From Clostridiaceae bacterium (GTDB lineage Bacteria > Bacillota > Clostridia > DUPQ01), in NCBI GenBank assembly GCA_012838235.1, contig DUPQ01000071.1:1-33652 (forward strand): a stretch of 33,652 nt of DNA, in the 5' to 3' direction. The position numbers and the translations under genes are program-made. Position 1 is the stretch's first letter; each line of letters opens with the position of its first letter. This document shows positions 1 to 7,285 of the stretch, one piece after another. The notes beneath the pieces are model-generated. The model was not told the DNA's origin and did not search any database. It saw only the letters and a list, made by a program, of their open reading frames with translations.

Positions 1-8
1 GAAAGTAT

Positions 9-126
9 GTCCGGTGGTAATGGCAGCGAGGATACACCCGTACCCATCCCGAACACGGCAGTTAAGCCCGCTTACGCCGAAGATACCTGGCCGGAGACGG
101 CCCGGGAAAATAGGGAGCTGCCGGAC
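9..126 (+). rRNA. rrf: 5S ribosomal RNA
   Basis: About 118 nt with the hallmarks of bacterial 5S rRNA. The 5' end GTCCGG (9-14) pairs with the 3' end CCGGAC (121-126) to form helix I. The conserved loop segment CCATCCCGAACACGG lies around 50 and GTTAAGCCC around 61. It sits at the window edge, so the 16S and 23S genes of an rRNA operon probably lie just upstream (inference). A rho-independent terminator follows at once. An open frame through this stretch (7-216) is not a gene. End positions are by helix pairing and could be off by a base or two. Confidence 0.95.
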
Positions 127-137
127 AGCTCTTTTCT

Positions 138-163
138 AAAAACACACTTGGTGTGTTTTTTAT
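138..163 (+). terminator. rho-independent terminator of the rRNA operon
   Basis: AAAAACACAC (138-147) and GTGTGTTTTT (151-160) form a perfect stem around a 3-nt TTG loop, running into a T-rich tail. It lies 12 nt after the 5S rRNA and would end the rRNA transcript. Confidence 0.85.
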
Positions 164-238
164 TTTGGGCATTTTTTTACACTCTTAATTTTTATTTAAA
201 TTTCTCTTTACTTTAAGCCGGTTATTATGAAATCTGTG

Positions 239-267
239 TTTATATTATGTAAGAAATATTGTATAAT
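239..267 (+). promoter_or_regulatory. putative sigma-A promoter of the Na/Pi transporter gene
   Basis: A perfect -10 TATAAT at 262-267 is preceded, after a 17-bp spacer, by a weak -35-like TTTATA at 239-244 (4 of 6 matches). Transcription would start near 274, about 20 nt before the ATG at 294. Confidence 0.45.
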
Positions 268-293
268 AGGCGTAATTTGAATGTGAGGTGGAG

Positions 294-2102
294 ATGAGCT
301 TTTTTTCAATACTGACAATATTCGCAGGACTGACACTGTTCCTGTACGGAATGAACTTAATGGGAATAGGACTGGAAAGAGTGGCGGGACGCAAGTTGGA
401 ATCTGTCATAGAAAAAGCCACAAGCCGACCGATAAAAGGCGTTTTGATAGGTGCCGCAGTGACGGCCGTTATACAATCTTCTTCAGCTACTACCGTAATG
501 CTTGTAGGTTTTGTAAACTCCGGACTGATGCGCCTGTCTCAGGTTGTCGGCGTAATCATGGGAGCCAATATCGGAACAACAATAACCGCCTGGATCTTAA
601 GTTTAGTCAGTGTGGACAGCAGCAACTTTATTGTTAGAATATTCAAGCCGGATACATTTGCACCTATACTGGGTATTATAGGGATAGGTCTTGTAATGGC
701 CGGAAAGAGAAATAAGAACAAGGATGTGGGCAGAATTCTTTTGGGGTTTTTCATACTCATGTTCGGAATGACCACTATGTCCGATGCTGTCAAACCGCTT
801 GCCCAGATGGAAGGGTTTACCAAGATGCTTACCATGTTTTCCAATCCTATACTGGGTATACTTACAGGAGCCATATTTACCGCAATAATACAAAGTTCTT
901 CGGCATCTGTCGGTGTTTTACAGGCTTTGTCCACTACCGGAGTTGTAACATTCGGAAGTGCCGTTCCTATCATATTGGGTCAGAATATAGGGACATGTGC
1001 GACAGCTTTGATTTCCAGTATAGGAACAAACAAGAACGCAAAAAGAGCTGCGTTGATTCATCTGTTCTTTAATGTTATAGGGACTGTTCTTTTTGCATCT
1101 TTGTTCTACGGTCTTAATGCCGTATTTGATTTTGCATTTGTTAACTCGGTATTGAATCCCGTAGGAATTGCAATTTTCCATACCATTTTCAATGTACTGA
1201 CAACACTGGTCCTTTTCCCTTTTACCAAGTTGTTGGTGCGGTTGTCCGAAACCATTATTAAAGATAAGGGCACGGTAGTAGAAAAAATAGTTCTGGATGA
1301 ACGCTTTCTGAATACTCCTTCCATAGCCGTTGAGCAGTGCAAGAGATATATAGTAACAATGGCCAATGTTACAAAGGAAACCATACTTATGGCAATACCC
1401 CTGGTAAAGCATTATGATGCGAAGAAAGCTCAAGTTATTGTGGATAATGAGGATCTCATAGATACCTATGAGGATAAATTGGGATCTTATCTTGTCAAAT
1501 TAAGCGGACGGGAATTGAACGATAAGGACAGCAAGGAAATATCCAAGATTCTGCACAGTATAAGTGACTTTGAAAGAATAAGCGACCATGCGGTAAACAT
1601 ACTGGATGTAGCCAAGGAGCTTTATGACAAAGATATTACCTTTTCCGAGCAGGCATATAAAGAGTTGGATGTTATGGCTTCAGCTGTGGAAGAAATACTG
1701 GATCTTACTGTTGATGCATTCCTTAATAATGATTTTGAGAAAGCATCCAAAGTGGAACCTCTGGAGCAGGTGATAGATGAGTTGAAAATTATTCTTAAGA
1801 ATCGCCATATAGAAAGATTGCAGGGCGGGGGCTGTACAATTGAATTGGGATTTATACTGTCCGACCTCATAAACAATTATGAAAGAGTTTCCGACCACTG
1901 CTCCAATCTTGCGGTTCTTACAATACAAATTGCCGAAGGCTTATTCGATACACATGAATATCTGCAGAATGTAAAACAGTCGGATCGGACCCACTATATG
2001 AAGTATTATCGGAAGTATCACGATAAATATGATGTGGCCAGGATAGTGGATAATAATATAAAAAATGAAGATCCGGTTGCACTTCCCAAGCAGAAACCAT
2101 AA
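294..2102 (+). CDS. Na/Pi-cotransporter family protein with PhoU-like C-terminal domain
   Basis: A 602-aa membrane protein of the Na+/phosphate symporter (NptA/PNaS) family. The N-terminal ~330 residues hold two homologous transport repeats, each with the signature QSSS motif (residues 61-64 and 200-203), the substrate-binding core in this family. The C-terminal half (about 345-560) is helical and soluble and resembles PhoU, with repeated E-R-x-S-D-H motifs (around 'FERISDHAVN' and 'YERVSDHCSN'). It probably couples sodium to phosphate uptake or efflux at the cytoplasmic membrane; substrate and direction are inferred. The ATG at 294 is chosen because GAGGTG (285-290) gives a normally spaced SD; an in-frame GTG at 288 lies inside that SD. 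It is a single gene with its own promoter. Confidence 0.9.
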   Translation: MSFFSILTIFAGLTLFLYGMNLMGIGLERVAGRKLESVIEKATSRPIKGVLIGAAVTAVIQSSSATTVMLVGFVNSGLMRLSQVVGVIMGANIGTTITAWILSLVSVDSSNFIVRIFKPDTFAPILGIIGIGLVMAGKRNKNKDVGRILLGFFILMFGMTTMSDAVKPLAQMEGFTKMLTMFSNPILGILTGAIFTAIIQSSSASVGVLQALSTTGVVTFGSAVPIILGQNIGTCATALISSIGTNKNAKRAALIHLFFNVIGTVLFASLFYGLNAVFDFAFVNSVLNPVGIAIFHTIFNVLTTLVLFPFTKLLVRLSETIIKDKGTVVEKIVLDERFLNTPSIAVEQCKRYIVTMANVTKETILMAIPLVKHYDAKKAQVIVDNEDLIDTYEDKLGSYLVKLSGRELNDKDSKEISKILHSISDFERISDHAVNILDVAKELYDKDITFSEQAYKELDVMASAVEEILDLTVDAFLNNDFEKASKVEPLEQVIDELKIILKNRHIERLQGGGCTIELGFILSDLINNYERVSDHCSNLAVLTIQIAEGLFDTHEYLQNVKQSDRTHYMKYYRKYHDKYDVARIVDNNIKNEDPVALPKQKP

Positions 2103-2149
2103 AGTACATATATAAAAGGCTATGGCGGCAACTATTGCCATCGGCTGCC

Positions 2150-2195
2150 TTATCAGTGATAAAAACACAGTTTTATCACAAATCGGTGCTATAAT
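2150..2195 (+). promoter_or_regulatory. promoter and tandem-repeat operator of the response regulator gene
   Basis: An extended -10 TGCTATAAT lies at 2187-2195. No good -35 hexamer exists. In its place is CACAGTTTTATCACAA, holding two CACA half-sites at 2166 and 2177, 11 bp apart (one helical turn), as expected for an OmpR/PhoB-family activator. The same array at the same distance from TATAAT precedes the htrA gene. TGATAAAA (2157-2164) and TTTTATCA (2171-2178) also form a perfect inverted repeat, and TTATCA-G-TGATAA (2150-2162) is a further palindrome. The likely ligand is the response regulator encoded just downstream (autoregulation, inferred). Confidence 0.6.
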
Positions 2196-2226
2196 TAACT
2201 AAAAGAAAGCATTCCGGAGGTTTTTG

Positions 2227-2892
2227 ATGCTTAACAAGATATTAATAGTGGAGGATGAACCCGCTTTAAGAAATCTTCTGAAGACCTGCCTGGTTAAGGA
2301 AGGCTATCAGGTGCTGGAAGCAAAAGACGGACAGGAAGCTCTGGACATATTCTACGGAGAAAACATATCATTGGTTATACTGGATATAATGTTGCCCAAG
2401 CTGGACGGATTCGAGGTCTTAAGAACCTTAAGGCTGGAATCGGATGTTCCCGTTTTGATTCTTACCGCAAGAAATACCGAATATGATGAACTGCAGGGCT
2501 TAAGACTGGGAGCGGACGATTATATAACAAAACCTTTTTCGCCGGCCGTACTTGTATCAAGGGTTAAGGCGGTATTAAAAAGAGCCGGAATATTTGCCGA
2601 TAACGATATTACCGCAAAAGATATACTTATGAAAATAAAAGAGCACGAAGTTTATGTCAAGGGAGAAAAGATTAATCTTACCCCCAAGGAATTCGATCTT
2701 CTTCAATACCTTATACAAAACAAAAATATTGTGCATTCCAGAGAAAAACTTTTGTCGGCGGTATGGGGATATGATTTCTTCGGAGATGCAAGAACGGTGG
2801 ATACTCACATGAAATGTTTACGCACAAAACTCGGAGACTCGGCGGATATCATAAAAACCGTACGCAAATACGGATATAAACTGGAGGTATAA
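2227..2892 (+). CDS. OmpR/PhoB-family response regulator (CssR-like role proposed)
   Basis: A 221-aa two-component response regulator. The receiver domain (1-~118) carries the acidic pair E9/D10, the phospho-acceptor Asp53 in 'VILDIMLPKLDG', the conserved Thr in 'LILTARN' and the Lys in 'ITKPF'. A winged-helix DNA-binding domain follows (about 128-221), including 'LTPKEFDLLQYL' and a C-terminal 'TVRKYGYKLEV'. The ATG at 2227 has GGAGG six bases upstream; an upstream TTG at 2224 is less likely. The kinase gene follows with its SD inside the end of this one. The promoter repeats shared with htrA suggest that it controls itself and htrA, as CssR does in Bacillus. Orthology to CssR is inferred from context, not proven by sequence. 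Confidence 0.93.
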   Translation: MLNKILIVEDEPALRNLLKTCLVKEGYQVLEAKDGQEALDIFYGENISLVILDIMLPKLDGFEVLRTLRLESDVPVLILTARNTEYDELQGLRLGADDYITKPFSPAVLVSRVKAVLKRAGIFADNDITAKDILMKIKEHEVYVKGEKINLTPKEFDLLQYLIQNKNIVHSREKLLSAVWGYDFFGDARTVDTHMKCLRTKLGDSADIIKTVRKYGYKLEV

Positions 2893-2914
2893 AATCAGAC
2901 TTCGCAATAAGCTT

Positions 2915-4423
2915 ATGCTCATAATCTTGTGTATACTTCTTATCAATATCATTGCTACGGTATTGTTCAGCAATGTTGTATTTGAACGTTTCTATATAAA
3001 TGCTAAGTATAACGAACTTAAGGATTATGCAGGAAAAATAAATAAGTATTTTGCGGAAATGGATATTTCCCTCCCTGATTTCAGGGCTAATCTTATCAAC
3101 GCTTTTGACGAGATTGAACGAAATAATATTGAAATAATCTGGTTTATATATAATCCCACGATTAATCATGCGGATATAGGCTATGCGACCAAGATTACCG
3201 GAAGGTATCTTGCTAACGATCCTCCCGACACCAAGGAAGTGGAGGAATATATTTCCGCACTCATAAACAGCGGTGAATTGAACTCCATAGAGAATGTTTA
3301 TGAATATAAAACCAGTGATATAAATGCGGGCAAGCATAACATAAATCTTATAACGCTGGTATTTGAAAACCATGATGTGCGGAGCAATAATATGCTGCAA
3401 TCATACATAGTCTTAAGTTCTCCTAAGGAGTATATTGCCACAACCGCAAAAACTGTAGAGCGATTCGTGCTGCATGTTTCACTTGTGACATTGCTTATGG
3501 GAGTAATAGCGGTGGTTATTATATCGGCACAGATAACAAAGCCCATAATCAAAATGAATAAGGTGGCAAACAAGATTGCGAAGTTGGATTTTTCCGAAAG
3601 CTGTGAAGTGAAAGGGAAAGACGAGATAAGCGCTCTGGCGGGAAGCATAAATGAAATGAGTGCAAAACTGCAGGAAAGCATAGATTATTTACAGCAACGG
3701 GCACAGCTTTTGAAAAGGGATCTGGAAAAACAGGAAGGCTCAAATAAATTGAAGAAGGAATTTATAGCATCGGTTTCTCATGATTTCAAAACGCCTCTGT
3801 CGCTTATAATAGCGTACAGCGAGCTGCTGACCGACAAAGACAAAGACGATGAGGAGGCCAAAAACCAACTGATGATTATTACCGATCAGGCTGTAAAAAT
3901 GAATCTGATGGTCAATCAGCTTCTGACGCTGTCGCAGTTAGAGAGCGGGACAATAAAAAAAGAAGACAGTATTTTTTGCTTGAGCGAAGCCGTGGAGTCG
4001 GTAGTGAAGGATTTGCATATCATGATTGAGCAGGCACAAATCAACCTGACATTCAATTATCAGGATGACTACATAGTCAAAGGTGATTACAACAAAATAA
4101 CGCATGTGATAACCAATCTTCTGGAAAATGCAATTAAATACTGTGATGAGAAAAAGATTATTAATATTAATATAAACGAGATAGACGGTAAGATAAGGAC
4201 AAGCATATATAATACACACCGGGGAATACCCGAACAGTCATTGCCCAATATTTTCAACAGCTTCTACAAAGAAGACAAATCCAGAGGCGGTAGCAGTAAG
4301 TCGTACGGATTGGGATTGTCTATCGTAAAAGCCGTTATGGAAATGCATAACGGAAAGTACGGCGCGTACAACAGCAATGCCGGAGTGGTATTCTGGTTTG
4401 AACTGGAAAAGCAGGATATATGA
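2915..4423 (+). CDS. membrane sensor histidine kinase (CssS-like role proposed)
   Basis: Sensor kinase, 502 aa from the first ATG. Order: TM1 (about 2-23), an extracytoplasmic sensor region of ~160 residues, TM2 (about 187-207), HAMP, a coiled-coil linker, a HisKA domain with phospho-acceptor His289 in 'SVSHDFKTPLS', and a HATPase_c domain with N-box 'NLLENAIKY' and G-box 'YGLGLSIV'. The ATG at 2915 has no SD. The frame is open upstream and a GGAGG at 2883-2887 is well spaced for an ATC codon at 2894, which would add the basic residues RLRNKL before TM1. The true start may therefore be 2894. The gene is co-transcribed with the upstream regulator, its likely partner. The sensed signal is unknown; envelope or secretion stress is inferred from the shared operator at htrA. 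Confidence 0.9.
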   Translation: MLIILCILLINIIATVLFSNVVFERFYINAKYNELKDYAGKINKYFAEMDISLPDFRANLINAFDEIERNNIEIIWFIYNPTINHADIGYATKITGRYLANDPPDTKEVEEYISALINSGELNSIENVYEYKTSDINAGKHNINLITLVFENHDVRSNNMLQSYIVLSSPKEYIATTAKTVERFVLHVSLVTLLMGVIAVVIISAQITKPIIKMNKVANKIAKLDFSESCEVKGKDEISALAGSINEMSAKLQESIDYLQQRAQLLKRDLEKQEGSNKLKKEFIASVSHDFKTPLSLIIAYSELLTDKDKDDEEAKNQLMIITDQAVKMNLMVNQLLTLSQLESGTIKKEDSIFCLSEAVESVVKDLHIMIEQAQINLTFNYQDDYIVKGDYNKITHVITNLLENAIKYCDEKKIINININEIDGKIRTSIYNTHRGIPEQSLPNIFNSFYKEDKSRGGSSKSYGLGLSIVKAVMEMHNGKYGAYNSNAGVVFWFELEKQDI

Positions 4424-4437
4424 GATAAGTCGGTGTG

Positions 4438-4492
4438 TTTCACATGATTCATAAGATATTTTCACAATTTTATCACAAGCGACCGATATAAT
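4438..4492 (+). promoter_or_regulatory. htrA promoter with phased direct-repeat operator
   Basis: The -10 TATAAT is at 4487-4492. The -35 position is taken by CACAATTTTATCACAA, with CACA half-sites at 4463 and 4474, exactly 11 bp apart and with 9 bp between the second and TATAAT, identical to the response regulator promoter. Further upstream are TTTCACA (4438-4444, exactly two 11-bp turns before the 4463 site) and a degenerate ATTCATA (4447-4453). TTTTCACA at 4459-4466 resembles the octamers I recall upstream of Bacillus subtilis htrA/htrB, which are controlled by CssRS. Confidence 0.6.
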
Positions 4493-4524
4493 AGGGATTG
4501 TCATCAATATGAGGAGGATATGAT

Positions 4525-5790
4525 ATGAATAACGAGTATAAAACCAGTGAAAACAACCCCACAAATTTGTATTATCAATATAACAATATGCATAATAACC
4601 GGCAGGATAAGAAGATGACATCAAGAAAAACGTTGGTGACCGCAGTAGTGTTATGTTCTATATTTTCACTGTTGATAGGTATTGCGGGAGGATTTATCGC
4701 AGGCAGATTGCATAAAGGTGTTTTTGAATGGAGATATGAGTTTACACCGCAGGAATCTTCGTCGGTAATCGAGCGGGAACGGCCGAGAAACAATGATAAA
4801 ACCCCTATTTACTCCACATCGGAAATAGAAAAGCAATATGCTTCGGTTGCGGAGATATATGCCGATTCCGTAGATGCGGTTGTAGGTATTGTAGTGGAAA
4901 CGGAATCCGGTTCCGGGTGGTCTACTTACACACAGACAGGTTCGGGATCCGGTGTCATAATAAGTGAGGACGGGTACATAGTAACCAATAATCACGTTAT
5001 AGAGAACGCAAAAAAAATAACGGTTTACCTTAATGACGAAGAAAGCTATACCGCTAAACTTGTAGGACTGGATGTGCAGCTGGATCTTGCCCTTTTAAAG
5101 ATAGATGTTGACGGTCTTGACTATATGGTGTGCGGTGACAGTGATGATGTAATGGTAGGTGAAGTGGTGCTGGTAATAGGTAATCCTTTGGGATACCTTA
5201 ATCAGAGTCTGACGGTAGGTTACATAAGCGGACTGGAAAGAGAGATTGTTTTAGGTAATGAAAAGATGGTTCTTCTTCAGACCGATGCAGCAGTCAATCC
5301 CGGCAATTCGGGCGGAGCACTCATAAACATAAAAGGTGAACTTATAGGAATAATCAATGCCAAGTCCTACGGAAGCGAGATTGACGGAATAGGTTTTGCC
5401 ATACCTATTAACGATATCAAGGATGTATTGGACGATATAGTCAATTTCGGATATGTTAAGGGCAGACCGTTTCTGGGAGTGGGACTTATGGATGTAACTT
5501 CGCAAAGTACTCTTAACTGGTACAATATGATGTACGGAATGAATCTTACCAATCTGGGTGTAAACGTTACCAAGGTTCAGGAAGGTTCCGCAGCTGATAA
5601 AGCCGGTATGAAGATGTATGACTGTATAATCGAATTTAACGGAGTTTCCGTACAGAGTGCAAGTCATCTGAAAGAACTTATAGACAGCTGTACTGTAGAC
5701 CAAGCGGTGGAAATAGTTGTTGCAAGAGGTAACGAAACATTAACATTAACCGCAATAATAGGAGAGGAAATACCGGAAACATCCAGATAG
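4525..5790 (+). CDS. htrA: HtrA/DegP-like membrane-anchored serine protease with PDZ domain
   Basis: A 421-aa S1C (DegP/HtrA) protease for quality control of exported proteins on the outer face of the membrane. A hydrophilic cytoplasmic tail (1-~36) precedes one membrane anchor (about 37-60). The trypsin-like domain carries the full triad: His157 ('TNNHVIENA'), Asp187 ('LDLALLKID') and Ser262 ('NPGNSGGALIN'). One PDZ domain lies at about 315-415 ('GRPFLGVGL', 'GSAADKAGMKMYDCI'). The Gly/Ser-rich segment before the protease is usual for the family. Start: ATG 4525 with GAGGAGG upstream. Its promoter repeats match those of the response regulator gene, so the adjacent two-component system probably induces it. 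truA starts 5 bp after its stop. Confidence 0.95.
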   Translation: MNNEYKTSENNPTNLYYQYNNMHNNRQDKKMTSRKTLVTAVVLCSIFSLLIGIAGGFIAGRLHKGVFEWRYEFTPQESSSVIERERPRNNDKTPIYSTSEIEKQYASVAEIYADSVDAVVGIVVETESGSGWSTYTQTGSGSGVIISEDGYIVTNNHVIENAKKITVYLNDEESYTAKLVGLDVQLDLALLKIDVDGLDYMVCGDSDDVMVGEVVLVIGNPLGYLNQSLTVGYISGLEREIVLGNEKMVLLQTDAAVNPGNSGGALINIKGELIGIINAKSYGSEIDGIGFAIPINDIKDVLDDIVNFGYVKGRPFLGVGLMDVTSQSTLNWYNMMYGMNLTNLGVNVTKVQEGSAADKAGMKMYDCIIEFNGVSVQSASHLKELIDSCTVDQAVEIVVARGNETLTLTAIIGEEIPETSR

Positions 5791-5795
5791 AATAT

Positions 5796-6536
5796 ATGCT
5801 TAAAAATATATTATTGACAATAGAATACTGCGGTAAGAATTATTCGGGATGGCAAAGACAGCTTAACGGAGTTTCCGTGCAGGAGAAAATAGAGGATGCC
5901 ATAGAAAAGCTTACCGGACAAAAGATCGGTATTAACGGCAGCGGACGTACCGATGCAGAAGTGAATGCTCTGGGTCAGTGTGCCAATTTTAAGATAGACT
6001 GCACAATTCCTCCTTCTAAATTCGGTATGGCACTCAACAGTATGCTGCCGGAGGATATAAGGATAGTCAATTCAGAGGAAGTGGACATGGATTTTCATGC
6101 ACGTTACAGTGCTACGGGAAAACACTACAGATATACAATACTAAACAGAACGGCGCCTTCGGCAATATATAAACACACTACATATCATATGAAACATCCT
6201 CTGAATGTGGACAAAATGATAAAAGCGGGCTCATATTTTGTTGGCAAACAGGATTTCCGCGGCTTTATGTCGGCCGGAAGTAAGATTAAGAAAACTGTAA
6301 GAACCATATACAGTCTGGATATAACCAAAGACGGAGACCTGATTATTATAGATATAAAAGGAGACGGGTTCCTGTACAACATGGTCAGGATAATAGCGGG
6401 AACACTGACGGAAGTGGGCAGAGGTAACATACCTGTTGAGGAGGTAAAAGACATTATACAGAGTCGCAATCGTTCCCGATGCGGGCCGACATTAAAGGCA
6501 AGCGGCTTATGCCTTATGGAAGTTTACTACGATTAA
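5796..6536 (+). CDS. truA: tRNA pseudouridine(38-40) synthase TruA
   Basis: A 246-aa TruA, of usual length. It isomerises uridines 38-40 in the anticodon stem-loop of many tRNAs. The N-terminal 'IEYCGKNYSGWQRQ' and the catalytic motif 'GSGRTDAEVNALGQ' with nucleophile Asp53 are evident. The motif differs from the common GRTDAGVHA by Glu for Gly and Asn for His, while the Asp, Arg and Thr are kept. 'DFRGFMSAGS' and 'GDGFLYNMVRIIAGTL' mark the second half. The start lies 5 bp after the htrA stop without a strong SD, so translational coupling is likely. The gene probably depends on the htrA promoter, which would put it under the same stress control, or on read-through. Confidence 0.95.
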   Translation: MLKNILLTIEYCGKNYSGWQRQLNGVSVQEKIEDAIEKLTGQKIGINGSGRTDAEVNALGQCANFKIDCTIPPSKFGMALNSMLPEDIRIVNSEEVDMDFHARYSATGKHYRYTILNRTAPSAIYKHTTYHMKHPLNVDKMIKAGSYFVGKQDFRGFMSAGSKIKKTVRTIYSLDITKDGDLIIIDIKGDGFLYNMVRIIAGTLTEVGRGNIPVEEVKDIIQSRNRSRCGPTLKASGLCLMEVYYD

Positions 6537-6588
6537 ATTATTTGTTAAAAATATTTTAATTATTTATCAAATATATGTAATTGATTTA

Positions 6589-6617
6589 TTGTAGCCGGGT
6601 TTTTCATGCGGTATAAT
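6589..6617 (+). promoter_or_regulatory. putative promoter of hpf
   Basis: A perfect -10 TATAAT (6612-6617) follows, 17 bp after, a weak -35 TTGTAG (6589-6594). The 130-bp gap between truA and hpf is AT-rich and otherwise shows nothing clear. Confidence 0.4.
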
Positions 6618-6666
6618 ATAAGTATCAATACACATATGAATACATACAACGAAAGGAGACAGTTTT

Positions 6667-7203
6667 ATGAAAGTTTCAATTGTCGGAAGAAGAGTCGATA
6701 TTACCGAGGAGATAAAAGACTGGACGGAAAAGAAATTTGCAAAACTGGACAAGTTTTTTAACGGAAACACCGAGGTAACGGTAGTTGTTGAAGCTTTAAA
6801 GCAGAACAAGCATACAAAGGTGGAGGCCACCATAGTATGGAAAGGAGTTATCTTCAGAGCCGAACTTTCCGGTAATGATCTATTGGGACAGATTGATAAG
6901 TCGGTAGATATTATTGAAAGACAGGTAAGAAAGAACAGAACAAGACTGGAAAAAAGATTTCACGGGGATGTGCCCGATAACTGGCAGGGTATCACACAGA
7001 GTGCGGAATATTCCGAAGCCGCATATAACGTAGTAAGAACAAAAAGATTCCCGGTAAAGCCTATGTCGGTTGACGAGGCTATAATGCAGATGGAAATGCT
7101 CAATCATGAGTTTTTCATGTTTGTAAATGAAGAAACCAATGAGATGAACGTTGTATATAAAAGGAAGGACGGAGATTACGGTTTATTGGAACCGTACAGA
7201 TAA
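6667..7203 (+). CDS. hpf: long-form ribosome hibernation promoting factor
   Basis: A 178-aa long-form HPF. The N-terminal ~100 residues are the S30AE/YfiA fold that binds in the 30S decoding region ('MKVSIVGRRVDITEEIKDWTE', one residue longer than quoted motifs usually are). The C-terminal ~55 residues ('FPVKPMSVDEAIMQME' to 'GDYGLLEP') form the dimerisation domain that joins two 70S ribosomes into inactive 100S particles. The length separates it from the short gamma-proteobacterial form, which needs RMF. ATG at 6667 follows AAAGGAG by 8 bases. It appears monocistronic, between its own promoter and a strong terminator. Confidence 0.95.
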   Translation: MKVSIVGRRVDITEEIKDWTEKKFAKLDKFFNGNTEVTVVVEALKQNKHTKVEATIVWKGVIFRAELSGNDLLGQIDKSVDIIERQVRKNRTRLEKRFHGDVPDNWQGITQSAEYSEAAYNVVRTKRFPVKPMSVDEAIMQMEMLNHEFFMFVNEETNEMNVVYKRKDGDYGLLEPYR

Positions 7204-7213
7204 ACAAAAAAAC

Positions 7214-7238
7214 AACCGGCTGAAAGGCCGGTTTTTTT
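7214..7238. terminator. bidirectional rho-independent terminator between hpf and the R-M operon
   Basis: AACCGGC (7214-7220) and GCCGGTT (7227-7233) form a 7-bp stem with a 6-nt loop, followed by seven T on the plus strand. An A-rich run upstream supplies the U tract for minus-strand transcripts, so it can end both hpf and the convergent R-M operon. Confidence 0.88.
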
Positions 7239-7285
7239 GAATATAAATATAGTTAATAGGAACAACCATTTAAAGTAGGATAAAT

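Noticed and set aside
7-216. 69-codon open frame at the window start
   Set aside because: It runs through the 5S rRNA and its terminator; the RNA gene explains the sequence.
288-293. GTG start for the Na/Pi transporter
   Set aside because: It lies in the SD sequence itself; ATG 294 is correctly placed.
918-1433. 171-codon antisense frame, and other long antisense frames within npt, htrA, priA and mfd
   Set aside because: They lie wholly inside well-supported genes, have no SD or recognisable domains, and are composition shadows.
2122-2141. ATGGC/GCCAT hairpin as a terminator for the Na/Pi transporter gene
   Set aside because: The stem is only 5 bp with a 10-nt loop and no T tract follows.
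2157-2178. TGATAAAA/TTTTATCA inverted repeat as a terminator
   Set aside because: The stem is entirely weak, no U tract follows, and it sits at the -35 position of the next promoter, so it is better read as an operator.
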